From positions 1 through 7,778 of the forward strand of contig DATKNU010000071.1 of NCBI GenBank assembly GCA_035541195.1: a stretch of DNA of 7,778 nt, in the 5' to 3' direction. Source of the DNA: Muellerivita sp035541195 (GTDB lineage Bacteria; Oederibacteriota; Muellerivitia; Muellerivitales; Muellerivitaceae). Position 1 is the stretch's first letter, and each line of letters begins with the position of its first letter. The notes beneath the pieces are model-generated. The model was not told the DNA's origin and did not search any database. It saw nothing but the letters and a program-made list of their open reading frames with translations. This document shows, piece by piece, positions 1 to 6,542 of the stretch. The position numbers were made by a program, and so were the translations under genes.

Positions 1-2154
1 TTGTTGGGGGGGCGGGTCTATTTCGAGGGCGACCTGATCGCCTATGTGGAGCCGGTGTTTGACTTTTTCGGCCAGAGCCTGGCCCGCGGCCATTGGCCGC
101 TCTGGTGCCCTTACCTTTTCGGGGGCCAGCCTTTCCTGGCGGACCCCAACACCATGACGCTTTATCCGCCGGCATGGCTGCTGTTGTTGCCGTCCAAGTC
201 CTTAGGGATGGGGTTGTTTTACGCCCTGCATCTTTTCCTGGCCTTCTTCGGCCTTCATCGATGGTTGGCCAAAGCGGGCTTTTCCCCGGCGGCCTGCCGG
301 GTGGGGGCGGTGCTTTATGGGCTGTCGGGATTTTTCTGGTGGGAGATCATCCATCCGCAAGTGGAGGCGGGATTCGCCTGGTTGCCCTGGTGGGGCTGGG
401 CCTTGGAGGGTTTCGCGCTGGAAGGCGGCCGGCGTTGGGCTTTCGCGGCGGGGTTGGCTTTCGCCCTTTTGTTTTTGACCGGGCATTTCCAGATTTTTTT
501 GGGGGCCTTTTATGGGGGGATGATTTATTTTTTTTACCGGGCTTCCTCCCAGCCGCTTTGGCGCAAGCCCCTGGCGGTTAAGACGGCGGGAGGATGGCTG
601 GCCGCCGGGATTTGGGGGGCCTTGCCGCTCTTGGCGCTGGCGGTCCCCTTTCTGGAGTTTTCCATTTACTCGGGCCGCGTGCGCGAGGCTTCCGACTACC
701 TCGCCTTCAACGCTCCCCTGGCGGACGACCCAAGGCGTCTATCGCAGTTTCTTTTCCCATTAAGGGCTTGGGTCCCCGGGCAATTTTCCTTCTCGTATCA
801 AACGGTTTTGGAAAACGCGGGCTACCTTGGCATTTGGTGGCCTTGGTTGTTTTTCCTGGCCTTCCAGGAGAGCCGGCGCCGGGGATGGTTTTGGTTTTGG
901 TCGGGCGCGGCGGTCTTTTCCCTTTTACTGTGCCTGGGCGCCGCCACGCCCCTGCACCGCTGGGTTTGCGACTGGGTGCCGGGTTTTTCCTTCCTGCGGG
1001 CGCCTTACCGCTTCGCTTACCTTTATGTCCTGGCGGGCGCCTTTCTGGGCGCCTTGGGTTGGATGAATTGGGAAGAGCGCCGGCCGGTCAAGTCCGCGGC
1101 TTTTTTTCAGGCCTGGCCGGCCTATGCCTTGATGGCGGGCCTGGGTCTTTTTTATTTTTCCAACCGGGGCCCCGCCTTTTGGGGAATCCTGTTGGGCGCC
1201 GCGGGGTGGGCTTGGGGCGGCCGGAAAAAGGGGAAGGCCTTGGCGGGTTGGATTTTCCTGGCGGCGCTGGCCCTTTCCATGATTTGGAGCGGATGGCGCA
1301 CCTGCCCCTCCCGGTTGGGGCCCGCGTCCAATTTTGAATTCCTTAAAAACCTGCCCGAGTTGGCCCAGATCAAGCAAAAGGCCGAAGGGGCCAGGCTTTT
1401 TTTGGACAAGGACCTGCCCTATCCGGTGAGCGTCAATGACCAGACCCTTCTGGGTCCCTTCCCGGTGGATCTGGCCGAGGCGGTGGGCCTGCGGAGCCTG
1501 GAGGGTTACAACCCCCTGGGGCTTTGGAAAACCAGCCAACTTTTTTCCCTTCCTTTCCAGACGGCGTCCAAGCTTTTCGCGCTGGAAGGAGTCGTCAAGG
1601 CCCCGAACAATCCCTTCGCCCCCCCAGGATTCGTGGACCAAAAAATGGGGCCCCTGGCTTTTAGCCAAGCGGCCGCCCCTCATCCCTTCGTTTATGCCCC
1701 GGGGCGCTTGGAGGTGGTGGAAGGGGAAGGGGAGCGGCTGGCGCTCATGGCCCGCAAGGACTTCGACCCCTATCGGTTGAGTTATTTGTCCCAAGCGCCT
1801 CCCGAAGGAAGGCCCTCGGAGGCGACAGTCCGTTCCCAAGCCTTGGATTACCAATGGATCCAAGACGACCCGGATGAGGAGGTTTTCCGGGTGGGCCGCC
1901 GGGAAGGGGGCTGGACAGTTTTTTCGGAGGTCATGTACCCGGGGTGGAAGGCCTTGGTGGACGGGAAGCCCGCGCCGATTTTGACGGCCAACCACGTTTT
2001 CCGGGCGGTCGAGGTGCCCGCGGGCAGCCACGAGGTGCGGTTCAGTTATGAGCCCTTTTGGTGGACGCCCGTGCGCGCGGGGCTCCTCTTGTGGCTTTTG
2101 TCGGTGGCGGCGCTTTTAAGGCGGCCTTTTCGGGAATGGGCCTTGGGGCTTTAA
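1..2154 (+). CDS. YfhO-family polytopic membrane protein (GT-C-type glycosyltransferase-like), 5'-partial
   Basis: The reading frame is open from base 1 to the TAA at 2152-2154 (717 codons). The TTG at base 1 is probably an internal codon: no ribosome binding site can be seen, and the first transmembrane helix that normally precedes the acidic loop is missing, so the gene very likely begins upstream. Near the N-terminus is a GT-C-like loop: FEGD at 8-11, GHWPLWCPYLFGGQPFLADP at 30-49, then LYPP at 54-57. About ten hydrophobic helices follow, up to about residue 430. A soluble part follows, containing YPGWKALVDGK at 646-656 and VPAGSHEVRFSY around 671-682, and a last helix lies at about 688-706. 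This order is typical of YfhO/DUF6541-like membrane proteins. B. subtilis YfhO is implicated in glycosylating lipoteichoic acid, and relatives are thought to use polyprenyl-phosphate sugars. The sugar and acceptor here are unknown. Its 3' end overlaps the convergent sfsA by 113 bp. Confidence 0.85.
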   Translation: MLGGRVYFEGDLIAYVEPVFDFFGQSLARGHWPLWCPYLFGGQPFLADPNTMTLYPPAWLLLLPSKSLGMGLFYALHLFLAFFGLHRWLAKAGFSPAACRVGAVLYGLSGFFWWEIIHPQVEAGFAWLPWWGWALEGFALEGGRRWAFAAGLAFALLFLTGHFQIFLGAFYGGMIYFFYRASSQPLWRKPLAVKTAGGWLAAGIWGALPLLALAVPFLEFSIYSGRVREASDYLAFNAPLADDPRRLSQFLFPLRAWVPGQFSFSYQTVLENAGYLGIWWPWLFFLAFQESRRRGWFWFWSGAAVFSLLLCLGAATPLHRWVCDWVPGFSFLRAPYRFAYLYVLAGAFLGALGWMNWEERRPVKSAAFFQAWPAYALMAGLGLFYFSNRGPAFWGILLGAAGWAWGGRKKGKALAGWIFLAALALSMIWSGWRTCPSRLGPASNFEFLKNLPELAQIKQKAEGARLFLDKDLPYPVSVNDQTLLGPFPVDLAEAVGLRSLEGYNPLGLWKTSQLFSLPFQTASKLFALEGVVKAPNNPFAPPGFVDQKMGPLAFSQAAAPHPFVYAPGRLEVVEGEGERLALMARKDFDPYRLSYLSQAPPEGRPSEATVRSQALDYQWIQDDPDEEVFRVGRREGGWTVFSEVMYPGWKALVDGKPAPILTANHVFRAVEVPAGSHEVRFSYEPFWWTPVRAGLLLWLLSVAALLRRPFREWALGL

Positions 2155-2875
2155 GCGCCAGGGGGATGGGTTTCTCCAAATGGGCGCCTTTTAAATCCAC
2201 CCGGGCCCGCCAGGCCAACAGCTTTACCCGGGAGCGGGCCACTTCCCGGAGGGTTCGGCCGAAAAGCGGGTCCGTGTCGTCCTTGGGACCCACCGCGCGG
2301 CCCCGCCCATTCTGTAAGATAAAAAAGACCAAGCACTGGGTTTTGGGCCGGCGGCTTAAACTTTTAAGCTCCCGCAGGTGCTTGGAAGCCCGCTCCGAGG
2401 GCGCGTCGGGAAAGCGACCCAAGCCCTTTTCGTCCACCAAGGTCACGCATTTCACCTCCACCCAGGCTTTCTTGCCCGAGCGGCCGTCCCGGGCCTGGAA
2501 ATCAAAACGCGTGTGGGCGTCGAGGGGGACCTCGGCTTGAAGCTCCCCATAGGCTGAAAGTTCCGGGACCCGGCCCGCTTGCCAGGCCTCGGCCAAAAGT
2601 TTGGGCGCCACGTTGGCCTCGATGCAAACCCAGGTTTTGCGCCAATAGGCCAGCCGGATGGAATAGCGGGTTTTGCGCGGCGCTCCTGAGGCCAGGGGCC
2701 TTTCGCCGTGATCCACCAAAGCCACCCGGGCGCCGGGGCGGAGCAGTTCCTTCAGCCTTCCCGAGTTGGTGACGTGGCAATAGTGGGAGCGGCCTTGGAC
2801 CTTGACCCGGGCCCCGAAACGATGAAGCCTTTCTTCAAACCGCCCCAAAACCAAGGGGCCATCGGGCCATTTCAC
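2042..2875 (-). CDS. sfsA: SfsA family protein (DNA/RNA nuclease-fold, sugar fermentation stimulation protein homologue)
   Basis: This 277-residue protein matches the SfsA family from end to end: an N-terminal OB-like part with RFGARV and HVTNSGRL (34-41), then YSIRLAYW, WVCIEANVAPKLL and the catalytic-like core. RFDF (D125) and VEVK (E140, K142) form a PD-(D/E)XK-type signature. FPDAPSERASKHLREL (155-170) and DPLF (202-205) are also family hallmarks. E. coli SfsA is about 234 aa; its overexpression affects mal gene expression, and the true activity of the family is poorly defined. The GTG start at 2873-2875 places the protein start where the family begins. The ribosome binding site is weak, so translation may be coupled to htpX, which ends 19 nt upstream. 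Residues from about 241 on form a basic Lys/Arg/Ala/Pro-rich tail of about 36 residues not expected in the family. That tail is encoded antisense to the end of the YfhO-like gene. Confidence 0.9.
   Translation of the reverse strand: MKWPDGPLVLGRFEERLHRFGARVKVQGRSHYCHVTNSGRLKELLRPGARVALVDHGERPLASGAPRKTRYSIRLAYWRKTWVCIEANVAPKLLAEAWQAGRVPELSAYGELQAEVPLDAHTRFDFQARDGRSGKKAWVEVKCVTLVDEKGLGRFPDAPSERASKHLRELKSLSRRPKTQCLVFFILQNGRGRAVGPKDDTDPLFGRTLREVARSRVKLLAWRARVDLKGAHLEKPIPLALKAPRPIPEKAALKAPPPTKATRGAPRARASTKRAHN
2155..2192 (+). terminator. Possible weak intrinsic terminator of the YfhO-like gene
   Basis: Directly after the TAA, GCGCC (2155-2159) can pair with GGCGC (2183-2187). GGGGA (2161-2165) can pair inside it with TCTCC (2173-2177), with one G-U pair. 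A C and TTTT (2189-2192) follow. The position is right, but the stems are short and separated by an asymmetric internal loop. The element lies inside the sfsA coding region on the other strand, so the bases are also constrained by protein coding. Confidence 0.25.
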
Positions 2876-2894
2876 GCGGCGCCTGCCCGCGCGG

Positions 2895-3731
2895 TCAAGG
2901 CCGCGAACCGCGTTTCAAGGCTTCCAAGGCGGCGATGCGTTCCTCAATGGGCGGATGGGTCATAAAGAGCGAGGAAATATCGCGCCCGCTGAAGGGGCTC
3001 TCGATGAAGAGGTGGGCCGAGGATTCGGAAACCTGGGTCGGCTGGGCCGCGATGCCGCGGTGGATGCCCTTGAGCGCCGAGATCATCGTCTCGGGCGAGG
3101 TCAGGGCCGCGCCGCCCTCGTCGGCGCCATATTCCCTGGATCGGGAAATGGCCAATTGGATCAAGCTTGCCGCCAGGGGCGCGATGAGCATCACCGCCAA
3201 CATGGCCAGGGGATTGCCTTGCCGGTCGTCCCGCCGCCCGCCGAAAAGGTAAAAAAGGTTGCAGAGCATCATGATGGCCCCCGCGAAGGTGGCCGCCACG
3301 CTCATGGTCAGGATGTCGCGGTTCTTCACGTGGGTGAGTTCATGGCCCAAGACGGCCATCAGTTGGTCGCGCCCCAGGGCTTGCAGGATGCCGGTGGTCA
3401 CGCAGACCGCCGCGTGCTCGGGATTTCGCCCGGTGGCGAAGGCGTTGGGCGAAGGGTCTTCCATGACGTAAAGTTTCGGCATGGGTAGGCCGGCCTTGCG
3501 AGTCAGCTCGCCCACCAAGTCGTAAAGCTCCGGCGCTTCCTGGGGCGAGACGGCCCGGGCGTTGTTGCCGGCCAGGACCATGTCCGCCGAGAAGAAATAC
3601 ATGAAGAAATTGCTCGCCCCCGCGAAGAGGAAGGCCACCACCATGCCCGTCTGGCCGCCCACGAAGTACCCCACGCCCAAGGCGAAGGCCATCAGGGCCA
3701 GCATTAAAAAGAATGTTTTAAGGTAGTTCAC
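2895..3731 (-). CDS. htpX: HtpX-type M48 zinc metalloprotease, integral inner membrane
   Basis: This is a membrane-bound zinc endopeptidase that degrades misfolded membrane proteins, usually alongside FtsH. I start it at the GTG at 3729-3731 (278 aa). GGAG lies 7 nt upstream (3739-3742), and the protein then opens as (M)NYLKTFFLMLAL, like other HtpX proteins. The longer TTG start at 3756-3758 would add nine residues and has a poorly spaced ribosome binding site. In the 278-residue numbering, helices lie at about 7-25 and 29-49, SPNAFATGRNPEHA at 94-107, the zinc site HELTH at 130-134, and helices at about 144-165 and 176-196. SREYGAD with the third ligand E200 follows, and FMTHPPIEERI lies near the C-terminus. 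All catalytic residues are present and the length is normal for HtpX. It is followed after 19 nt by sfsA, probably in one transcript. Confidence 0.95.
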   Translation of the reverse strand: MNYLKTFFLMLALMAFALGVGYFVGGQTGMVVAFLFAGASNFFMYFFSADMVLAGNNARAVSPQEAPELYDLVGELTRKAGLPMPKLYVMEDPSPNAFATGRNPEHAAVCVTTGILQALGRDQLMAVLGHELTHVKNRDILTMSVAATFAGAIMMLCNLFYLFGGRRDDRQGNPLAMLAVMLIAPLAASLIQLAISRSREYGADEGGAALTSPETMISALKGIHRGIAAQPTQVSESSAHLFIESPFSGRDISSLFMTHPPIEERIAALEALKRGSRP

Positions 3732-3738
3732 CCAAAGT

Positions 3739-3742
3739 CTCC
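3739..3742 (-). promoter_or_regulatory. Shine-Dalgarno GGAG that sets the htpX start
   Basis: On the minus strand GGAG is followed by a 7-nt spacer and GTG at 3731. This is the best-placed ribosome binding site in the region and argues for the 278-residue HtpX rather than the version starting at TTG 3758. Confidence 0.6.
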
Positions 3743-3766
3743 GAGAAGGGGATTCCAACGCCCTTC

Positions 3767-3795
3767 AAATTAGTCAGGGCGGGCGCTCAAATCAA
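3767..3795 (-). promoter_or_regulatory. Candidate sigma70-type promoter for htpX-sfsA
   Basis: On the minus strand TTGATT (3790-3795) is followed by a 17-nt spacer and TAATTT (3767-3772). The -35 matches consensus at 4 of 6 bases and the -10 at 3 of 6; the spacing is ideal. Transcription would start near 3760, giving a leader of about 30 nt before the GTG at 3731 and almost none before the alternative TTG at 3758. The promoter rules of this organism are unknown. Confidence 0.4.
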
Positions 3796-3840
3796 GGCGC
3801 TGCCAGGGATCAAAAAGCGGGAAAGGGCCTGGAAAAGCCG

Positions 3841-3857
3841 TCCCGGAGCCATCGGGA
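3841..3857. repeat. Short inverted repeat in the divergent promoter region
   Basis: TCCCG (3841-3845) and CGGGA (3853-3857) form a perfect 5-bp inverted repeat with a 7-nt centre. It lies just upstream of the extended -10 element of the rightward promoter, over the place where a -35 would be. It could be an operator half-site pair, but arms this short are common by chance in GC-rich DNA. Confidence 0.2.
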
Positions 3858-3871
3858 AAAGCGGGGCTTTA

Positions 3872-3880
3872 TGGTATGAT
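3872..3880 (+). promoter_or_regulatory. Extended -10 promoter for the outer-membrane protein gene and possibly the downstream operon
   Basis: TGGTATGAT is an extended -10 element: TG at 3872-3873, one base, then TATGAT (5 of 6 to consensus) at 3875-3880. No good -35 is seen 16-18 nt upstream, which is usual for extended -10 promoters. Initiation would fall near 3887, giving a leader of about 35 nt before the ATG at 3922. Confidence 0.5.
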
Positions 3881-3921
3881 CACAAGCGCTGAAGCCCTGT
3901 CATCCTGTCCCAGAGGTTCCT

Positions 3922-4956
3922 ATGATCAACCGTAAAAGCCTTGGCTTGGCCCTTATCTTGACCCTGGGGGCGGCGGTCCCCCAAATTTCTTGGGGAAGCC
4001 CCGAAAGCGACTTCGCGGCCCAGGCCTCCCAAGATTTCCAAAACGTCTCCAGCTTCATCAACGGCCAATTCGCCCCCAACCTGGGCTTCTTTTCCACCTT
4101 GGGTTGGAACACGCCTCCCACCATTTTCCGCTGGGACAGCCCCTTGGGCCCCCATCTGGAAGTGGGCCTGGGGGTGGGCGTGGACCTTTTCAAGATCTCG
4201 GACCAAACCCTCAACTTGAGCGTGCTGGACCAAAGCACGGAGACCAACCCGGGCCAGGAAATCAACAACAGCCTCAAGAGCGTGGGTTTGTCGGGGTTGC
4301 CCGTCCCCTATCCCTTCGCCACGGTGCGGGTGGGGCTCTTCGGGGGGCTGGACCTGGGGTTCCGCTACACCGAAATCCCCTCGGTGTCGGTGAACACCTC
4401 CTCTTTCAACGTGGCGACCCATTACAGCGGTTACGGGTTCGATTTGCGCTACAAGTTGTTGGAAGGCCACCAGCTTCCCAACTTGACCATGGGCGTGCAT
4501 TGGAACACCTTAAGCGGCGACATCGCCTTGGGGGCCTCGGCCAATCAAACCTCCACTTTCGTGGATTCGGGGGAAACCTACAGCGCCAACGTCAATGGTT
4601 CGGTGACTTATGACGAGTCTTGGACCCTGAACGACTTCGGGCCCGAATTGAGCCTGGGTTACAGCCTTTTAGGTTTCATCACGCCTTACGTCAGCGTTGG
4701 GTTTGAGCGCTATTCGGGAAGCGTGATCGCCAAAACCAACGGCAACGCCACGGTGACCTTGACGCCGGTTTCCCCGATTTCGGGTTCGCCGGGCGCCCCC
4801 ACCTCCATTCCGCTGAATTTCCAGGACAACCAGCCGCCCACCACCTTCGAGGCCCACTACACGGCGGGCTTGGACATCGGCTCGGTTTGGAGCATCGTGG
4901 GGGAAGCCAACGGGCCCTCGCTGTCCGTCAACACCAGTTTCCGCGCGGAGTTCTAG
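3922..4956 (+). CDS. Predicted secreted outer-membrane beta-barrel protein of unknown function
   Basis: The protein has 344 aa. The ATG is preceded by AGAGG at 3912-3916 with a 5-nt spacer. The N-terminus is a classical signal peptide: MINRK, a hydrophobic core LGLALILTLGAAV, and probable cleavage after SWG at residue 25. The mature part is rich in alternating polar/hydrophobic stretches and glycines typical of transmembrane beta-strands, for example GPHLEVGLGVGVDLFKI, YPFATVRVGLFGGLDLGFRY and LNDFGPELSLGYSLLGFITPYVSVGFERY. It ends in Phe (RAEF), the usual C-terminal aromatic recognised by the BAM complex. It contains no Cys, in line with an envelope protein. I do not recognise a specific family. 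The general pattern resembles uncharacterised barrel proteins of the DUF6588 kind, but I cannot confirm this. It could be a channel, an adhesin-like barrel or a transporter component. It leads the rightward gene run, with 32 nt to the ferredoxin gene. Confidence 0.75.
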   Translation: MINRKSLGLALILTLGAAVPQISWGSPESDFAAQASQDFQNVSSFINGQFAPNLGFFSTLGWNTPPTIFRWDSPLGPHLEVGLGVGVDLFKISDQTLNLSVLDQSTETNPGQEINNSLKSVGLSGLPVPYPFATVRVGLFGGLDLGFRYTEIPSVSVNTSSFNVATHYSGYGFDLRYKLLEGHQLPNLTMGVHWNTLSGDIALGASANQTSTFVDSGETYSANVNGSVTYDESWTLNDFGPELSLGYSLLGFITPYVSVGFERYSGSVIAKTNGNATVTLTPVSPISGSPGAPTSIPLNFQDNQPPTTFEAHYTAGLDIGSVWSIVGEANGPSLSVNTSFRAEF

Positions 4957-4988
4957 GCCCGCCCCGTCAAACCCAAGGAATCCAGCCC

Positions 4989-5201
4989 ATGGCCAACACG
5001 AAAAAACTCAACCGAACCTCCTACGTGGACCAAAACGAGTGCACGGGCTGCGAGGCCTGCGTGATCACGGCGCCGAAAGTTTTCCGCATGACGCCCACGG
5101 GCCTGTCGGAAGTTTACGACCCCCAAGGGTCGCCCGAGGACCTCATTGAGGAAGCCATGCAGGGTTGCCCGGTGAGCTGCATCCATTGGACCAAACCATG
5201 A
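4989..5201 (+). CDS. Small [4Fe-4S] ferredoxin
   Basis: This 70-residue cytoplasmic electron carrier starts at ATG 4989, with AAGGAA at 4975-4980 and an 8-nt spacer. A longer in-frame start at 4887 lies inside the preceding gene and would add residues unlike a ferredoxin. Cluster ligands are C18, C21 and C24 (CTGCEAC), followed by APKVF as in single-cluster ferredoxins, with the fourth ligand C60 before Pro (GCPVSC). One further cysteine, C64, is present. The partner cysteine that forms a disulfide in Thermotoga-type ferredoxins is Ala here (A28). The C-terminal CPVSCIHW resembles the ending of plant and cyanobacterial ferredoxin-like domains. The cluster is most likely a single low-potential [4Fe-4S]; the redox partner is unknown. 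The TGA stop overlaps the ATG of the PilZ gene by 4 bp (ATGA). Confidence 0.9.
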   Translation: MANTKKLNRTSYVDQNECTGCEACVITAPKVFRMTPTGLSEVYDPQGSPEDLIEEAMQGCPVSCIHWTKP

Positions 5202-5671
5202 GCGCCCCCCAAGAACCCATCCGCACGGGTTGGATGGAAAAACGCCAGCAAGAACGCATTGACGCCAGCATCAAGGTGTCCTACCACTTGGTGCCCAAGG
5301 AGGGCTTGCTGGAGGTCATGAACCAGCCGGCCTACCGGGATTCCACCGCCGACCACCTGCCCGAGCTTTCCAAGAAATCCAGCGTGATCCACGCCGTCAC
5401 CCAGGACGTTTCCATGGGGGGCCTGAGCCTGGTGGGGCAGGACCCCTTCCCGGTCAGTTCGGCCTTGGAAGTGCACCTCTACCTGCCCGCCTATCCCAGC
5501 CCGGTCACCCTCTTGGCGGAGGTGATGCGCTCCAGCCCCTTCGCTTCCGGGGTGAACGGGCAGTCCCACCGGGCGGGCCTCAAGATCTTGGCCATCAACC
5601 GCAAGGACGTCATCCGCATCGAGAAGTTCCTGTTGGAAGAAAAACTCCGCCAGAAAAATGGGCGCCGCTAA
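5198..5671 (+). CDS. PilZ domain protein (predicted c-di-GMP receptor)
   Basis: This is a 157-residue soluble protein. The start is the ATG in the ATGA overlap with the ferredoxin stop, which indicates translational coupling. A GGA at 5188-5190 gives only weak ribosome binding. The two c-di-GMP-binding motifs are present: RQQER (R16-x3-R20) and DVSMGG (D70, S72, G75, the D/NxSxxG motif). They are followed by the expected beta-barrel pattern: GLSLVG, LEVHLYLP, VTLLAEVMRSS and HRAGLKILAI. A C-terminal helix, about 134-152, is charged. About 50 residues separate the two motifs, more than is usual; the extra stretch, about 35-62, is polar and probably a loop or helix. PilZ proteins transmit c-di-GMP levels to motility, exopolysaccharide or enzyme partners, and this one has no fused output domain. 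It overlaps the next gene by 14 bp. Confidence 0.85.
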   Translation: MSAPQEPIRTGWMEKRQQERIDASIKVSYHLVPKEGLLEVMNQPAYRDSTADHLPELSKKSSVIHAVTQDVSMGGLSLVGQDPFPVSSALEVHLYLPAYPSPVTLLAEVMRSSPFASGVNGQSHRAGLKILAINRKDVIRIEKFLLEEKLRQKNGRR

Positions 5672-6542
5672 CCCCCCTTCCGTCCTCAAGATCTTTTCCA
5701 CCGAAAAGGCCGCGGCTTACCGCGTTCCGGGCCATCCCGAACATCCCCAAAGGGTGCTTCAAAGCCTCCGGCATTTGAGGGGAATCCTGCCGGCCTCGGT
5801 TTTTGAGGAGCCCCGCCCGGCGCCCCGGGAAGCGGTGCGTCGGGTGCACACCGAGGATTTGGTGCGGGCGGTGGAGGGGGAAAGGTTCCTGGATCCCGAT
5901 ACCCCCGGCGCCCCGGGCACGGGACAGGCCGGTTTTTTGGCGGCGGGCGCGGCCCTGGGGGCCGCGGAGGCGGCGCTGGCCGGGTGGAAGGCTTTTTCCC
6001 TGATGCGCCCGCCCGGGCACCATGCCACGCCGCGAGCCGGCATGGGTTTTTGCTATTTCAATTCCATCGCGGTGGCCGCCCAGGCCCAAAGGGACGCCGG
6101 CAAGGCCGCCCGGGTGGCCCTGCTGGACCTGGATTGCCATCACGGCAACGGCACGGAGGATTTTTGTTTCGGCCGGGAAGGGTTTCTTTACGTCTCGCTG
6201 CACCAGTCCCCGGCTTATCCGGGGACCGGACTGGAATCCCGGGACAACTGCCTGAATTATCCCTTAGCCCCCGGGACCGGGGGCCAAGGTTATTTCCCGG
6301 CGCTGGAACGGGCGCTTCAAAAAGTGCGGGATTTTAAGCCCGGCTTGGTGGGCGTTTCCATGGGGTTTGACACCTACGAAAAAGACCCCTTGACCCAGTT
6401 TGGCTTGAAGCGGGAGGACTTTGGCCTATTGGGCCGGCGGGTTGGCGAACTGGGCTTCCCCCAATTCGCGCTGTTGGAGGGCGGCTACCACGACGACCTG
6501 CCCGGCTTGGTGGAAACTTTTTTGGAAGGATGGGCCCCATGA
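5658..6542 (+). CDS. Histone deacetylase family Zn-dependent amidohydrolase (acetylpolyamine amidohydrolase/AcuC-like)
   Basis: This 294-residue protein has the complete arginase/deacetylase-fold signature. HPEHPQR (26-32) is the N-terminal hallmark. RPPGHHA carries the catalytic pair H121/H122, and GFCYFNSIAVAA follows at 130-141. DLDCHHGNGT (157-166) carries zinc ligands D159 and H161 and relay residue D157. VSMGFDTYEKDPL (233-245) carries the third zinc ligand D238, and EGGY has the transition-state Tyr at 277. All are intact, so it should be active. The family removes acetyl groups from lysines, polyamines or other amines. The GFDTYEKDP wording is closer to bacterial polyamine-deacetylase-like members than to eukaryotic enzymes, but the substrate cannot be decided. 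The ATG at 5658 lies within the end of the PilZ gene (14-bp overlap) and has no strong ribosome binding site, so coupling is likely. The stop overlaps the next start by 4 bp. Confidence 0.93.
   Translation: MGAANPPSVLKIFSTEKAAAYRVPGHPEHPQRVLQSLRHLRGILPASVFEEPRPAPREAVRRVHTEDLVRAVEGERFLDPDTPGAPGTGQAGFLAAGAALGAAEAALAGWKAFSLMRPPGHHATPRAGMGFCYFNSIAVAAQAQRDAGKAARVALLDLDCHHGNGTEDFCFGREGFLYVSLHQSPAYPGTGLESRDNCLNYPLAPGTGGQGYFPALERALQKVRDFKPGLVGVSMGFDTYEKDPLTQFGLKREDFGLLGRRVGELGFPQFALLEGGYHDDLPGLVETFLEGWAP

Noticed and set aside
594..1337. Plus-strand ORF of 247 codons in another frame of the YfhO-like gene
   Set aside because: Gly/Pro/Arg/Leu-rich shadow frame with no recognisable motif, fully inside a well-supported gene.
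2015..2026. Perfect 12-bp palindrome TGCCCGCGGGCA near the end of sfsA
   Set aside because: It lies in YfhO codons for a conserved VPAG segment, has no T-run at a useful distance, and such GC palindromes are expected by chance here.
925..2031. Long minus-strand ORF of 368 codons antisense to the YfhO-like gene
   Set aside because: Composition is Gly/Arg/Pro/Gln-rich low-complexity typical of antisense frames in GC-rich genes; the plus frame has clear family motifs and membrane helices.
3880..4500. Minus-strand ORF of 206 codons crossing the barrel-gene promoter
   Set aside because: Antisense to the signal-peptide protein, with His/Gln/Gly-rich composition and no motif; it would also cover the promoter and ribosome binding site of the real gene.
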